Of a stretch of 64,000 bases of DNA, positions 17,761-27,042 are shown piece by piece. The position numbers and the translations under genes are program-made. The notes under the pieces are model-generated. The model did no database searches. It was given only the letters and a program-made list of their open reading frames with translations, and had not been told where the DNA came from. This DNA comes from UBA1715 sp964346725 (GTDB lineage Bacteria; Bacteroidota; Bacteroidia; Bacteroidales; UBA1715): assembly GCA_964346725.1 (NCBI GenBank), contig CAYFVM010000002.1:109600-173599 (forward strand). Reading direction: 5' to 3'. Within the stretch, counting starts at the first letter, position 1. Each line of letters starts with the position of its first letter.

Positions 17761-18466
17761 TATGTTCAAGGATACTGAAAAGTCCAATAGCCGTCAAATT
17801 TGGATAGGCAAAGATGGTTTTTTTTATTCTTTTTTCAAAGAAATGCCAATCTCCGCCAGTAATTATGGGCGTAATGTTCTGATATTCAATTGTGTAATTG
17901 TCTAAATATTGATCTATTTCATATACGATACCGTTAATTACTCCATTAATAATAGCACTATTGGTATTTTTTCCAATAAGAGACTCTTCGCTATCGGTAG
18001 CGTGGAGAAGTGGTAGATTTTCCGTAAATTCATGCAAGGCTTTAAAGCGACTATTTAGCCCTAGAGAAATATTTCCTCCAATAAATGTACTATTGCTATC
18101 TACAAAATCAATAGTAATTGCTGTACCTAAGTCGAAAATTAGTTTGTTTTGGTGCGGATTCATTCTTTCTGCACCAACACAAGCTGCAATCCTATCAAGA
18201 CCAAGGGTTTTAGGTGTTTCGTATGCAATTTTTATAGGGATTTTAGTCGAATGGGTAAATTCTATTACGTTACGACAATTCAAGCGACTCAGTATGTCGC
18301 GTGTATCAAATTTAGAAACATTGCATATGATTGCATTTAAAACAGGTTTTTGATACCCGTTTTTGAAGAAATCGGCATATTCCCAACGAAAAACGTCAAT
18401 AATTGCCCCATTGCTCATGGTCGTGCATTTCAGGAAACTATTACCGGCATCAATTGCAAGATTCAT
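17750..18466 (-). CDS. coaX: Type III pantothenate kinase CoaX
   Basis: A 238-residue ASKHA-fold kinase that phosphorylates pantothenate in coenzyme A synthesis. Motifs: MNLAIDAGNSFLK for phosphate 1, LGLDRIAACVGAERM in the centre, and LIFDLGTAITIDFVD for phosphate 2. It is the first gene of the operon that continues with the outer-membrane protein, the TPR protein and lptC. A TATCTTTG box lies on the minus strand at 18484-18491, without a clear -33. Confidence 0.94.
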   Translation of the reverse strand: MNLAIDAGNSFLKCTTMSNGAIIDVFRWEYADFFKNGYQKPVLNAIICNVSKFDTRDILSRLNCRNVIEFTHSTKIPIKIAYETPKTLGLDRIAACVGAERMNPHQNKLIFDLGTAITIDFVDSNSTFIGGNISLGLNSRFKALHEFTENLPLLHATDSEESLIGKNTNSAIINGVINGIVYEIDQYLDNYTIEYQNITPIITGGDWHFFEKRIKKTIFAYPNLTAIGLFSILEHNEK

Positions 18467-18690
18467 TCTATTTTAATTTTGGGCAAAGATAATGATTATG
18501 TCAATTTTTTTAAGTAATCTCTACCCTTTTGCAAAAAAAACGATGAAAGGGTCAATTTTATTTGAAGTGAGGGTGATTTTATTATTAATAAAAAAAATAC
18601 CAATTTGTAATCCTATTTTTTCGTTTTTTGCTTTATAATTGATTGTGTTTTATCCAAAAAATATGAGAATAAAATTCGTTTGGTATTGTT

Positions 18691-18721
18691 TTTGCAAAAT
18701 GAAATTGAATTTATATTTTTG
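18691..18721 (+). promoter_or_regulatory. Strong promoter giving a near-leaderless DUF4294 mRNA
   Basis: TTTG (18691-18694), 19-base spacer, TATTTTTG (18714-18721): a full consensus match. The ATG of the DUF4294 gene starts only 5 bases after the -7 box, so transcription should begin at or next to the start codon. Confidence 0.72.
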
Positions 18722-18726
18722 AAGTG

Positions 18727-19317
18727 ATGAAAAAAGTAGTAGCAATTATAATCGGATTGTGTTTCGGCCTTGCAAGCTTTGGGCAGCAAAAGATTGCTCA
18801 AGGTGGTTTTTTGTTGCCAGCTGTGATAATAGATGGGGACACCTTAGCTGTTGTACAAATGCCACGTATATATGCGTTCCCTAATTTGAAATTTGCTTCC
18901 AATAACGATTATTTAAAGTATCGTCGTTTGGTACGCGATGTTAAAAAAATGTATCCGTATGTACTCATTGCAAAACAAACCTTTATGGAAGTACAAATGA
19001 TTATGGATTCCTTGCCAAACAATCGTCAACGCAATAAATATGTAAAAGCAAAAGAGCAAGAGTTGTGGGACTTGTATGCAAAGGAATTGATGTCATGCAC
19101 TGTGCATCAAGGTGAAATTCTTATTAAATTGGTGAATAGGGAACTTAATTATACGCCGTATGATATTATAAAAGAATTGCGTGGAAGTTTTTCTGCATTC
19201 ATGTGGCAAGGAATGGCAAAAACCTTCGGAGAGTCACTTAAAAGCTCTTATGACGTAGAAGGTGAGGATAAAATGATAGAACGAATTGTTTTGCAGTTGG
19301 AACAAGGAACAATATAA
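18727..19317 (+). CDS. DUF4294 family secreted protein
   Basis: A 196-residue protein with a signal peptide (MKKVVAIIIGLCFGLASFGQ). The core NNDYLKYRRLVRDVKKMYPY and the helical KQTFMEVQMIMDSLP region match the DUF4294 family known from Bacteroidota; function unknown. I start it at the ATG at 18727, not the GTG three bases earlier. It stands alone between divergent coaX and the convergent sugar transferase, whose stop is 3 bases away. Confidence 0.85.
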   Translation: MKKVVAIIIGLCFGLASFGQQKIAQGGFLLPAVIIDGDTLAVVQMPRIYAFPNLKFASNNDYLKYRRLVRDVKKMYPYVLIAKQTFMEVQMIMDSLPNNRQRNKYVKAKEQELWDLYAKELMSCTVHQGEILIKLVNRELNYTPYDIIKELRGSFSAFMWQGMAKTFGESLKSSYDVEGEDKMIERIVLQLEQGTI

Positions 19318-19320
19318 ATT

Positions 19321-20745
19321 TTACACTCCTTCGCCCGAAACTACTGTTTTGATAGTGTATATCAATATTCTAATGTCAAGGTAAATTGACATATTTTCAA
19401 TATAAATTATATCATATTTCATGCGGCTTGCCATTTCTTCTGGACTTTGTGCATAGCCGTATTTTACCTGTCCCAACGAGGTAATGCCCGGACGAATTTT
19501 TTGCAAATGCGTATAATGGGGGGCAATAGCTACAATTTGATCAATAAAGAATTGACGTTCGGGACGAGGTCCTACGAGTGACATATCTCCAATCAACACA
19601 TTGAAAAATTGAGGAATCTCATCTATACGATATCTTCTCATAATCCGTCCCCATGGGGTTATTCTATCATCGTTCTCTGACGATAGGCGAGGTCCTTCCG
19701 ACTCGGAATCAACATACATAGAGCGGAATTTGTAAATATTAAATGGCTTACCGTATTGTCCTATGCGCTCTTGCTTGTATAATATCGGTCCCTTTGATGA
19801 TAATTTTACCATGATTGCGGTAAAAAGGTATATAGGAGTTCCAATAAGGAGCACAATAATAGAAATGAGAATATCACCAAATCGTTTGACTTTTTCTTGC
19901 CAAACAGGCATTACATTTTGTGAAATAACAATTAGTGGTTCTTCGTGGATAGAATCAAATGTAACACGTCCCGAGATAATATCACAATTATCTGGTATCG
20001 CTTTGACTATGGCTTTTGTCCCTAATAGACAATGCAATATGTGCTCTAGATATTGATGCTCTTTGGATTCAATGGCAATAATGACTTCTTCAACCTTGTA
20101 TTGTTTAAGAAATGTTTTTACTTCGTCAATATTTCCCAAATGAGGTATATATTTTGCCATTTGGTAGTTTTCTTGCTGAATTACATTTACGAATCCAATG
20201 AATTTATTTCCAGCAGATTTTTTTGCCGATGTAAGTTGTTTATATAATTGTTCGGCACGCGCATTACTTCCTATCAGTAGGGTGTTGAATCCTATTTTTC
20301 GATTGATGACTTTCTTTTTTGTAACAGTAATTATGATGTAACGTGGAATATATGTTACAACAAAATGTATTGACAACAAGAGTAGGAGCGATACGTAGTA
20401 TGCTTTGTAGCTCGGAACGTTGTCATCGAGTATTATAGCAAAAAAGAGGATAGATGAGCCTAAAATTGTTACCCATATCGTGTTGATGAATTCTTTGAGT
20501 CGGGATTTACGGTAGACCTGTTTGTAGCTACTGCTCAAATAGTATAATGTAATCCACATGAAGGGGATAAAACAAAGACCATAGATATAATTGATGTCCA
20601 TAGTAATGAGCCCTTTGTGGTGTGGGAATTTCATGTAGTATGCATCAATATATTCATTACGAACAAAAAAGAAAAGTGTCCATGCGATAGCTGCGGTTAT
20701 AAAATCGCATACTAAAAACATTATTGTTTGTCGTTTCTTATTCAT
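19321..20745 (-). CDS. Polyprenyl-phosphate sugar-1-phosphate transferase
   Basis: A 474-residue WbaP/WcaJ-type protein that starts exopolysaccharide or O-antigen synthesis by moving a sugar phosphate to undecaprenyl phosphate. Four N-terminal membrane helices (about 10-130), a CoA-binding-like Rossmann region (about 150-260), one more helix near 280, and the catalytic domain with YKQERIGQYGKPFNIYKFRS and DEIPQFFNVLIGDMSLVGPR. No other capsule genes surround it except the radical SAM gene, 50 bases upstream on the same strand. The sugar cannot be told from sequence. Confidence 0.92.
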   Translation of the reverse strand: MNKKRQTIMFLVCDFITAAIAWTLFFFVRNEYIDAYYMKFPHHKGLITMDINYIYGLCFIPFMWITLYYLSSSYKQVYRKSRLKEFINTIWVTILGSSILFFAIILDDNVPSYKAYYVSLLLLLSIHFVVTYIPRYIIITVTKKKVINRKIGFNTLLIGSNARAEQLYKQLTSAKKSAGNKFIGFVNVIQQENYQMAKYIPHLGNIDEVKTFLKQYKVEEVIIAIESKEHQYLEHILHCLLGTKAIVKAIPDNCDIISGRVTFDSIHEEPLIVISQNVMPVWQEKVKRFGDILISIIVLLIGTPIYLFTAIMVKLSSKGPILYKQERIGQYGKPFNIYKFRSMYVDSESEGPRLSSENDDRITPWGRIMRRYRIDEIPQFFNVLIGDMSLVGPRPERQFFIDQIVAIAPHYTHLQKIRPGITSLGQVKYGYAQSPEEMASRMKYDIIYIENMSIYLDIRILIYTIKTVVSGEGV

Positions 20746-20794
20746 ACCAGCAATTCAGTTCTCAAATGTACATAAATTTGTTAAAGACACATTT

Positions 20795-21793
20795 TTATGA
20801 TGTGCAATTTCGGCACATTATTATTTGTTTTCGGTTTGTAAGTATCGTTTTCCTGAAATTCAGGTATTTTTTTGAATCCCATATGTCGCGGAAACGCATA
20901 TCTTGTATAGTACCAAATGTGAATGTGTGATTTTTGTCAAAGCAGCAGGGGAGAACGTTTCCATTCCATGCTACAACGCACGAACTCCACATTTTCCAGC
21001 AGTGATTTTTAATCTTCTTTTTTATGGTAAGATTGCTGTCGTGATAGTCGTATCGACTATTTTTCTGCGAAGGCAGCATGTCAATGTTTTGCGTGTCGTA
21101 GAATTGTGCGGTTTTGAAAGTAACAAGGTTGGCGTTGTATTGTTTCGCAATACGGTTTATTTCGTCTTTGTGGCCTTCGGTATGAGAAAATAGCAAACAC
21201 TGAACTTCCACAAGAGGATAGTTCGACTGTGCGTTAGCTTTGGCTTGTTGTATGTTTTTGAGACCTTCTACAACTTTCGCGAAATTTCCACCTTGGCGGT
21301 ATTTTTCGTAGGTTGTTTGGTCGTAACCGTCGAGTGAAACAATGAGTTTGGTTAGTTTCGCAGCAACCAGTTGTTGTGCGATTTCTGTTGTAAGAAAATG
21401 TGCGTTGGTTGAAAGTGACGAAAGTATTTTCGCTTCCGAAAGCAAGGCAACTATTTTCGTGGTTTCGGCGTTTACAAGCGGTTCACCTTGAAAATACACG
21501 TTTGCAAACCATGTGTGGGTTTGTATTTGAGGTACAAGTTTTTGTACCATTTCTACGGTGATTTTACCTTTTGCTACGGTACTTTGTCCGTTGCCTGTGG
21601 GACATTCGGGGCAGTGCAAATTGCAAATATTTGTTGGCTCAATGCTTATAGAAATAGGGCGTCCCGCAATGTTACCTTGTTTATTTATGCGTGCAGCATA
21701 ATACGAGCAACAAACTTTCAGCACATTCCATAGACGAGCAATGGAAAATCTTCGAATAAGTTGTAAGGTAAAAAGTAGGTAAAATTGTATCAT
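20795..21793 (-). CDS. Radical SAM/SPASM-like protein, substrate unknown
   Basis: A 332-residue protein. The radical SAM cluster motif CxxxCxxC is in NICNLHCPECPTGNG, and SLSTNAHFLT and LIVSLDGYDQ follow as in MoaA/PqqE relatives. The C-terminus has a SPASM-like set of cysteines: CWKMWSSCVVAWNGNVLPCC and a final MCRNC. No small precursor-peptide gene is visible next to it. It may act on a glycan or lipid because it sits upstream of a sugar transferase, but that is only neighbourhood inference. Confidence 0.85.
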   Translation of the reverse strand: MIQFYLLFTLQLIRRFSIARLWNVLKVCCSYYAARINKQGNIAGRPISISIEPTNICNLHCPECPTGNGQSTVAKGKITVEMVQKLVPQIQTHTWFANVYFQGEPLVNAETTKIVALLSEAKILSSLSTNAHFLTTEIAQQLVAAKLTKLIVSLDGYDQTTYEKYRQGGNFAKVVEGLKNIQQAKANAQSNYPLVEVQCLLFSHTEGHKDEINRIAKQYNANLVTFKTAQFYDTQNIDMLPSQKNSRYDYHDSNLTIKKKIKNHCWKMWSSCVVAWNGNVLPCCFDKNHTFTFGTIQDMRFRDIWDSKKYLNFRKTILTNRKQIIMCRNCTS

Positions 21794-21813
21794 GTTTCTA
21801 TAGTAATGAAAAA

Positions 21814-21841
21814 AAATCCCCGAAAAATATTTCGAGGATTT
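21814..21841 (-). terminator. Terminator of the frd/sdh operon
   Basis: A 12-bp stem with one mismatch (AAATCCCCGAAA / TTTCGAGGATTT) and a 4-base loop, followed on the minus strand by a run of eight T. It begins 26 bases after the FeS-subunit stop. Confidence 0.82.
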
Positions 21842-21866
21842 TTTAGTAATAAAGTGATTTCAAGAA

Positions 21867-22628
21867 TTAATCTTGGAATTTTGCGCATAAGAACTCGCGG
21901 TTTAAGCGAGCGATGTTTGTAATAGAAACGCCTTTTGGACATTCTGCTTCACAAGCACCAGTGTTAGTACAGTTTCCGAAACCAAGTTCATCCATTTTGG
22001 CAACCATTGCTTTCGCACGGCGAACTGCTTCAATTCTTCCTTGTGGAAGAAGAGCCAATTGAGAAACTTTTGCAGAAACGAACAACATGGCTGAACCGTT
22101 TTTACATGTTGCAACGCAAGCACCGCAACCAATACATGAAGCTGCATCCATTGCTTCGTCAGCGTCTTTCTTAGGAATTGCAATAGCATTTCCGTCGGGA
22201 ACACCACCAGTGTTAACTGATACGAAACCGCCGGCTTGCATGATTTTGTCAAATGCACTACGGTCCACAATCAAATCTTTGATGATAGGGAAACCTGCCG
22301 AACGCCATGGCTCTACAGTGATTGTATCACCATCTTTGAATTTACGCATGTGCAATTGGCAAGTAGTTACATGGTCGTCAGGACCGTGTGCTTCACCGTT
22401 GATGTACATAGAACACATACCGCAAATACCTTCACGGCAGTCGTGATCAAATGCAATAGGTTCTTTTCCTTCGTTAATGAGTTGTTCGTTAAGAACATCC
22501 ATCATTTCCAAGAATGAACTATTAGGTGAAATATCTTTTAAAGAATATGTTTCAAAATGACCTTGTTCTTTGGGACCTTTTTGTCTCCAAACTTTTAGTG
22601 TCAAATCCAAGTTTTGTACTTCGCTCAT
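21867..22628 (-). CDS. frdB: Fumarate reductase/succinate dehydrogenase iron-sulfur subunit
   Basis: A 253-residue subunit with the three expected cluster sites: the [2Fe-2S] ligands in CREGICGMCSMY plus TCQL, the first ferredoxin motif CIGCGACVATC, and the second set CTNTGACEAECPKG. It passes electrons between the flavoprotein and the membrane cytochrome b. It is the last gene of the cytochrome b / flavoprotein / FeS operon and is followed by a clear terminator. Confidence 0.96.
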   Translation of the reverse strand: MSEVQNLDLTLKVWRQKGPKEQGHFETYSLKDISPNSSFLEMMDVLNEQLINEGKEPIAFDHDCREGICGMCSMYINGEAHGPDDHVTTCQLHMRKFKDGDTITVEPWRSAGFPIIKDLIVDRSAFDKIMQAGGFVSVNTGGVPDGNAIAIPKKDADEAMDAASCIGCGACVATCKNGSAMLFVSAKVSQLALLPQGRIEAVRRAKAMVAKMDELGFGNCTNTGACEAECPKGVSITNIARLNREFLCAKFQD

Positions 22629-22670
22629 AACTCGATATATTTTAATCCGTTAGGGATGTTAGACAAATGA

Positions 22671-24608
22671 TTACTTATAATTTCTTTGTTTTAATTCGAC
22701 AAATTCGAATTTCAACTCTTCTTTGTGAAGTTCTGGTTCTACATTGTCACCTTTGTATTCCCAAGCGCCAACGTATGCATATTTTGAATCGTCACGTTTT
22801 GCTTCACCTTCTTCTGTTTGATGTTCTTCACGGAAGTGACCGCCACATGATTCTTCACGTTGTAAAGCATCGCGAGCTAAGAGTTCTCCTAATTCCAAGA
22901 AATCAGCAACACGATTTGCTTTTTCAAGCTCAACGTTTAATTCATCTGCTGTTCCAGGAATACGAACATTTTGCCAGAATTCTGCACGAAGTTCTTGAAT
23001 CATTTTGATACCTTCTTGAAGACTTTCTTTTGTTCTTCCCATACCAACATGTTCCCACATGATATGTCCCAATTTCTTGTGAATGCTATCAACTGATTCT
23101 TTACCTTGAATGCTCATCAATTTGTTGATGTGTCCTTTTACGTCAGCAACAGTTTTGGCAAATTCGCCTTGTGCTGTGTCCATTCTTGGCGTATGAAGTT
23201 CATCAGCCAAATAATTTTGAAGTGTGTAAGGAAGAACGAAATATCCATCAGCCAAACCTTGCATAAGAGCAGAAGCACCTAATCGGTTAGCTCCGTGGTC
23301 AGAGAAGTTAGCTTCACCGGCTGCGAACAATCCAGGGATAGTTGTTTGTAATTCATAATCAACCCAAATTCCACCCATTGTGTAGTGAATAGCTGGGTAA
23401 ATCTTCATTGGAGTTTCGTATGGATTATCGTTGGTAATTTTTTCGTACATCTGGAATAAGTTACCATAACGTGCTTCTACTACATCTTTTCCAAGACGTT
23501 CTATAGCATATTTGAAATCCAAAAATACTGCTCCACTTTTTTCAATTCCGTAACCATTGTCGCAACGTTCTTTTGCTGCACGAGATGCAACGTCACGAGG
23601 TACTAAGTTACCGAAAGCTGGGTAGCGACGTTCCAAATAGAAATCGCGATCTGCTTCAGGAATATCAGTTGCTTTTTTGCGCCCTTCACGAACTGCTTCA
23701 GCGTCTTCTTTCTTTGCTGGAGCCCAAATACGTCCATCGTTACGAAGAGATTCTGACATCAATGTAAGTTTTGATTGGAATTCTCCATGAACTGGAATAC
23801 ATGTTGGGTGAATTTGAACGTAGCAAGGGTTTGCAAAGTAAGCACCTTTTTTGTATGCTTTCCATGCTGCACTACCGTTAGAACCCATTGCGTTAGTTGA
23901 CAAGAAATATACGTTTCCGTATCCACCGGTACAAAGTACAACTGCGTGGCCGAAATGTGCGTCAATTTCTCCGGTAATTAAATTTCTGGTAACAATACCA
24001 CGACATTTGCCATCAACAACAACAATGTCCATCAACTCGGTACGAGTATACATTTTAACAGTACCTTTTCCAATTTGACGACTTAATGCGCTATATGCAC
24101 CAAGTAGTAATTGTTGTCCTGTTTGTCCTTTTGCGTAGAACGTACGAGAAACTTGAGCACCACCGAAAGAACGGTTGTCTAATAAGCCTCCGTAATCGCG
24201 AGCGAAAGGAACGCCTTGAGCAACACATTGGTCTATAATGTTGTTGCTTACTTCAGCCAAACGATAAACGTTAGCTTCGCGTGCACGATAGTCGCCACCT
24301 TTAATGGTGTCGTAAAACAAACGATATGCACTATCGCCATCGTTTTGATAATTTTTTGCTGCATTGATACCACCTTGTGCTGCAATAGAGTGAGCACGAC
24401 GTGGACTATCTTGATAACAAAAACATTTTACGTTAAATCCAAGTTCGCCAAGAGAAGCTGATGCAGAAGCACCTGCTAAACCAGAACCAACTACTATAAC
24501 ATCAAGTTTACGTTTATTCGATGGGTTTACAAGTTTCTGATGAGCTTTGTAATTTGACCACTTTTCGAATAAATGACCTTCCGGTATTCTACTATTTAAT
24601 GTTGCCAT
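22671..24608 (-). CDS. frdA: Fumarate reductase/succinate dehydrogenase flavoprotein subunit
   Basis: A 645-residue flavoprotein. The FAD site is VVGSGLAGASASASLGE, the flavin-linking histidine is in RRAHSIAAQGGINAAKN, and the catalytic region has HYTMGGIWVDYE. With the diheme-type single cytochrome b upstream it forms a quinol:fumarate reductase or succinate dehydrogenase of the type used for succinate production by anaerobic Bacteroidales; the direction cannot be told from sequence. About 40 bases separate it from each neighbour in the operon. Confidence 0.96.
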   Translation of the reverse strand: MATLNSRIPEGHLFEKWSNYKAHQKLVNPSNKRKLDVIVVGSGLAGASASASLGELGFNVKCFCYQDSPRRAHSIAAQGGINAAKNYQNDGDSAYRLFYDTIKGGDYRAREANVYRLAEVSNNIIDQCVAQGVPFARDYGGLLDNRSFGGAQVSRTFYAKGQTGQQLLLGAYSALSRQIGKGTVKMYTRTELMDIVVVDGKCRGIVTRNLITGEIDAHFGHAVVLCTGGYGNVYFLSTNAMGSNGSAAWKAYKKGAYFANPCYVQIHPTCIPVHGEFQSKLTLMSESLRNDGRIWAPAKKEDAEAVREGRKKATDIPEADRDFYLERRYPAFGNLVPRDVASRAAKERCDNGYGIEKSGAVFLDFKYAIERLGKDVVEARYGNLFQMYEKITNDNPYETPMKIYPAIHYTMGGIWVDYELQTTIPGLFAAGEANFSDHGANRLGASALMQGLADGYFVLPYTLQNYLADELHTPRMDTAQGEFAKTVADVKGHINKLMSIQGKESVDSIHKKLGHIMWEHVGMGRTKESLQEGIKMIQELRAEFWQNVRIPGTADELNVELEKANRVADFLELGELLARDALQREESCGGHFREEHQTEEGEAKRDDSKYAYVGAWEYKGDNVEPELHKEELKFEFVELKQRNYK

Positions 24609-24645
24609 AATATCTTATTTTCAGTATGAGTTAAACAAAAGTTAG

Positions 24646-25329
24646 TTAAGCAGCGCAACAGCCTTGTACGAAAAAGAATACAACTACTGCAACGAATGCT
24701 AGGCAAATAATGGTAGCAAGAATGTCTCCGAAACATTGTAAACGGGACATCCATATTTTGTTGTTCCAACCAATTGTTTGGAATGCACTCCAAAATCCGT
24801 GAGTTAAGTGGAACCAAATAGCAACCAACCAAATAATATAGCTAATAGCAACAGGAACTTGGCTAAAATAGTAAGCAATCCATGCAGCACCATCAGTTGG
24901 ACTATACATTCCTTCAATTCCTGCTAATTCTGCAAACATCATTTTGTACCAGAATTGGCTTAAGTGAAGACCTATACCAAGAATAATAATGATTCCAAGT
25001 ACAAGCATATTGTTTGATGCCCATTCTACAGATGCAGGACGAACTGTTGCTGCATATTTGTTAGCGCCGCGAGCTTTACGATTCTGAATTGTAAGAATAA
25101 ATGCATACAAAAAGTGGATAAGCATACCTAATGCAAGACCGCCTGTAGCAATTAATGCATACCAATTCGTTCCCAAAAATTCACATATCGCATTGTATGC
25201 GTCACCTGAGAAAATCGCAACAGAGTTCATAGTTGCATGGAAAAGTAAAAACAGAATCAAACACAACCCTGTAATACTCATCAAAAATTTCTTCCCTATC
25301 GAAGAAGTTAAAAGATTAGGATTTGACAT
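24646..25329 (-). CDS. frdC: Fumarate reductase/succinate dehydrogenase cytochrome b subunit
   Basis: A 227-residue protein with five predicted membrane helices, the single large anchor typical of type B enzymes with two hemes. Candidate axial histidines are H26 region (LFHATMNSVAIF), GMLIHFLYAF, GIGLHLSQFW and WFHLTHGFWSAF. First gene of the operon, with a promoter at 25369-25401. Confidence 0.93.
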   Translation of the reverse strand: MSNPNLLTSSIGKKFLMSITGLCLILFLLFHATMNSVAIFSGDAYNAICEFLGTNWYALIATGGLALGMLIHFLYAFILTIQNRKARGANKYAATVRPASVEWASNNMLVLGIIIILGIGLHLSQFWYKMMFAELAGIEGMYSPTDGAAWIAYYFSQVPVAISYIIWLVAIWFHLTHGFWSAFQTIGWNNKIWMSRLQCFGDILATIICLAFVAVVVFFFVQGCCAA

Positions 25330-25368
25330 AAAATTATTTTTTTAGTTTGCTTTAATAATTTATTGTTG

Positions 25369-25401
25369 CAAAAATACATTTTTTATAATAAAACCTACAA
25401 A
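25369..25401 (-). promoter_or_regulatory. Promoter of the frd/sdh operon
   Basis: Minus strand TTTG (25398-25401), 21-base spacer, TATTTTTG (25369-25376). Predicted leader of about 35 bases to the cytochrome b start. Confidence 0.6.
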
Positions 25402-25497
25402 AGTTAGGTCTATTATTACTAATATTTTTATTCTGAGTGGCGATTGAATTTATTTTATTATTTTTGCTCGCTAATAAAATAATGTGTAAAGAATACA

Positions 25498-27036
25498 ATG
25501 GCAGATGATTTATTGAAAAAAGTTATCGCTCATTCAAAGGAATATGGCTTTATATTCCCATCGAGCGAGATATACGACGGCTTAGGAGCTGTGTATGATT
25601 ATGGTCAAAATGGTGTTGAATTAAAGAATAATATAAAGCAGTATTGGTGGAATGCCATGGTGCGTTTGCATGAAAATGTAGTGGGTCTTGACTCATCAAT
25701 TTTTATGCACCCAACAATATGGAAAGCTTCTGGTCACGTTGATGCGTTCAATGACCCATTGATTGACAACAAAGATTCTAAGAAACGCTATCGCGCTGAC
25801 GTGTTGATTGAAGAAGAACGTGAAAAACACAATCAGAAAATTCTTAAAGAGATAGAAAAAAGTCGTAAAAAATTCGGTGATGATTTCGATGAAGCAAAAG
25901 CTCGCGAAACTAATCCGAACATTTTACGCGAACAAGCAAAGATTGATGAAATAACAAAACAATATGATGCAGCATTGAATGCAAACGATTTGGGTGCTAT
26001 GCGTCAATTGATTATTGATTTAGGAATTGTTTGTCCTATTTCTGGAACTGTAAACTGGTCTGATGTACGTCAGTTTAATTTGATGTTTGAAACGAAATTA
26101 GGTTCTACGGCAGAGGGCGCAAGTTCTATTTATCTTCGTCCTGAAACTGCTCAAGGTATATTTGTGAACTATTTGAATGTGCAAAAAACCGGTAGAATGA
26201 AGATTCCATTTGGTATTGCACAAATTGGAAAAGCGTTCAGAAATGAAATCGTTGCTCGTCAGTTCGTGTTCCGAATGAGAGAGTTTGAACAAATGGAAAT
26301 GCAATTTTTCATTCGTCCTGGCTCTGAATTGGAATGGTTCAAAACTTGGAAAGAAAACCGTATGGCATGGCACGAAGCGCTTGGCATGGGAAGAGAAAAC
26401 TATCGTTTTCACGACCACGAAAAACTTGCACATTATGCAAATGCTGCAACTGATATTGAATTCAATTTTCCAATGGGATTCAAAGAACTAGAAGGTATTC
26501 ATTCACGTACTGACTTTGATTTGAGTCAACATCAAAAATTCTCAGGAAAGAAAATTCAATACTTTGATCCAGAATTGAACGAAAGCTACACCCCGTACGT
26601 TATTGAAACTTCAATCGGTTTGGATAGAACGGTGTTGGCTGTGTTGAGTCATTCGTATTGCGAAGAAGAAATTGATGGCGAAGTTCGCGAAGTATTACAA
26701 CTTCCTGCAGAATTGGCTCCGGTGAAAGTGGCTGTTATGCCGTTGGTAAAGAAAGATGGTTTGCCAGAAGTTGCACAAAAAATAATGCACGATTTGGAAA
26801 TCGAATGCAATTGCCAATACGAAGAGAAAGATTCAATCGGAAAACGTTATCGTCGCCAAGATTCAATCGGTACTCCATATTGTGTTACTGTTGACCATCA
26901 AACGTTGGAAGATAATACTGTTACCGTTCGTGAACGTGATAGTATGTCACAAGTTCGTATGCCAATAAGTGAAGTAGTGGCAACTCTTCCACAAAAAGTT
27001 TCTTTGAATAATCTATTAAGAAAATTACAGAAGTAA
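25498..27036 (+). CDS. glyS: Glycyl-tRNA synthetase, single-chain type
   Basis: A 512-residue class II synthetase of the alpha-2 (eukaryote/archaea-like) type rather than the two-subunit GlyQ/GlyS type. Seen: GLGAVYDYGQNGVELKNNIK, motif 2 in FRNEIVARQFVFRMREFEQM, motif 3 in ETSIGLDRTVLAVL, and a C-terminal anticodon-binding domain (about 400-512). A TATTTTTG box lies at 25459-25466, 31 bases before the ATG. It leads the long plus-strand run ending in ung. Confidence 0.96.
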   Translation: MADDLLKKVIAHSKEYGFIFPSSEIYDGLGAVYDYGQNGVELKNNIKQYWWNAMVRLHENVVGLDSSIFMHPTIWKASGHVDAFNDPLIDNKDSKKRYRADVLIEEEREKHNQKILKEIEKSRKKFGDDFDEAKARETNPNILREQAKIDEITKQYDAALNANDLGAMRQLIIDLGIVCPISGTVNWSDVRQFNLMFETKLGSTAEGASSIYLRPETAQGIFVNYLNVQKTGRMKIPFGIAQIGKAFRNEIVARQFVFRMREFEQMEMQFFIRPGSELEWFKTWKENRMAWHEALGMGRENYRFHDHEKLAHYANAATDIEFNFPMGFKELEGIHSRTDFDLSQHQKFSGKKIQYFDPELNESYTPYVIETSIGLDRTVLAVLSHSYCEEEIDGEVREVLQLPAELAPVKVAVMPLVKKDGLPEVAQKIMHDLEIECNCQYEEKDSIGKRYRRQDSIGTPYCVTVDHQTLEDNTVTVRERDSMSQVRMPISEVVATLPQKVSLNNLLRKLQK

Positions 27037-27042
27037 ACGCCT

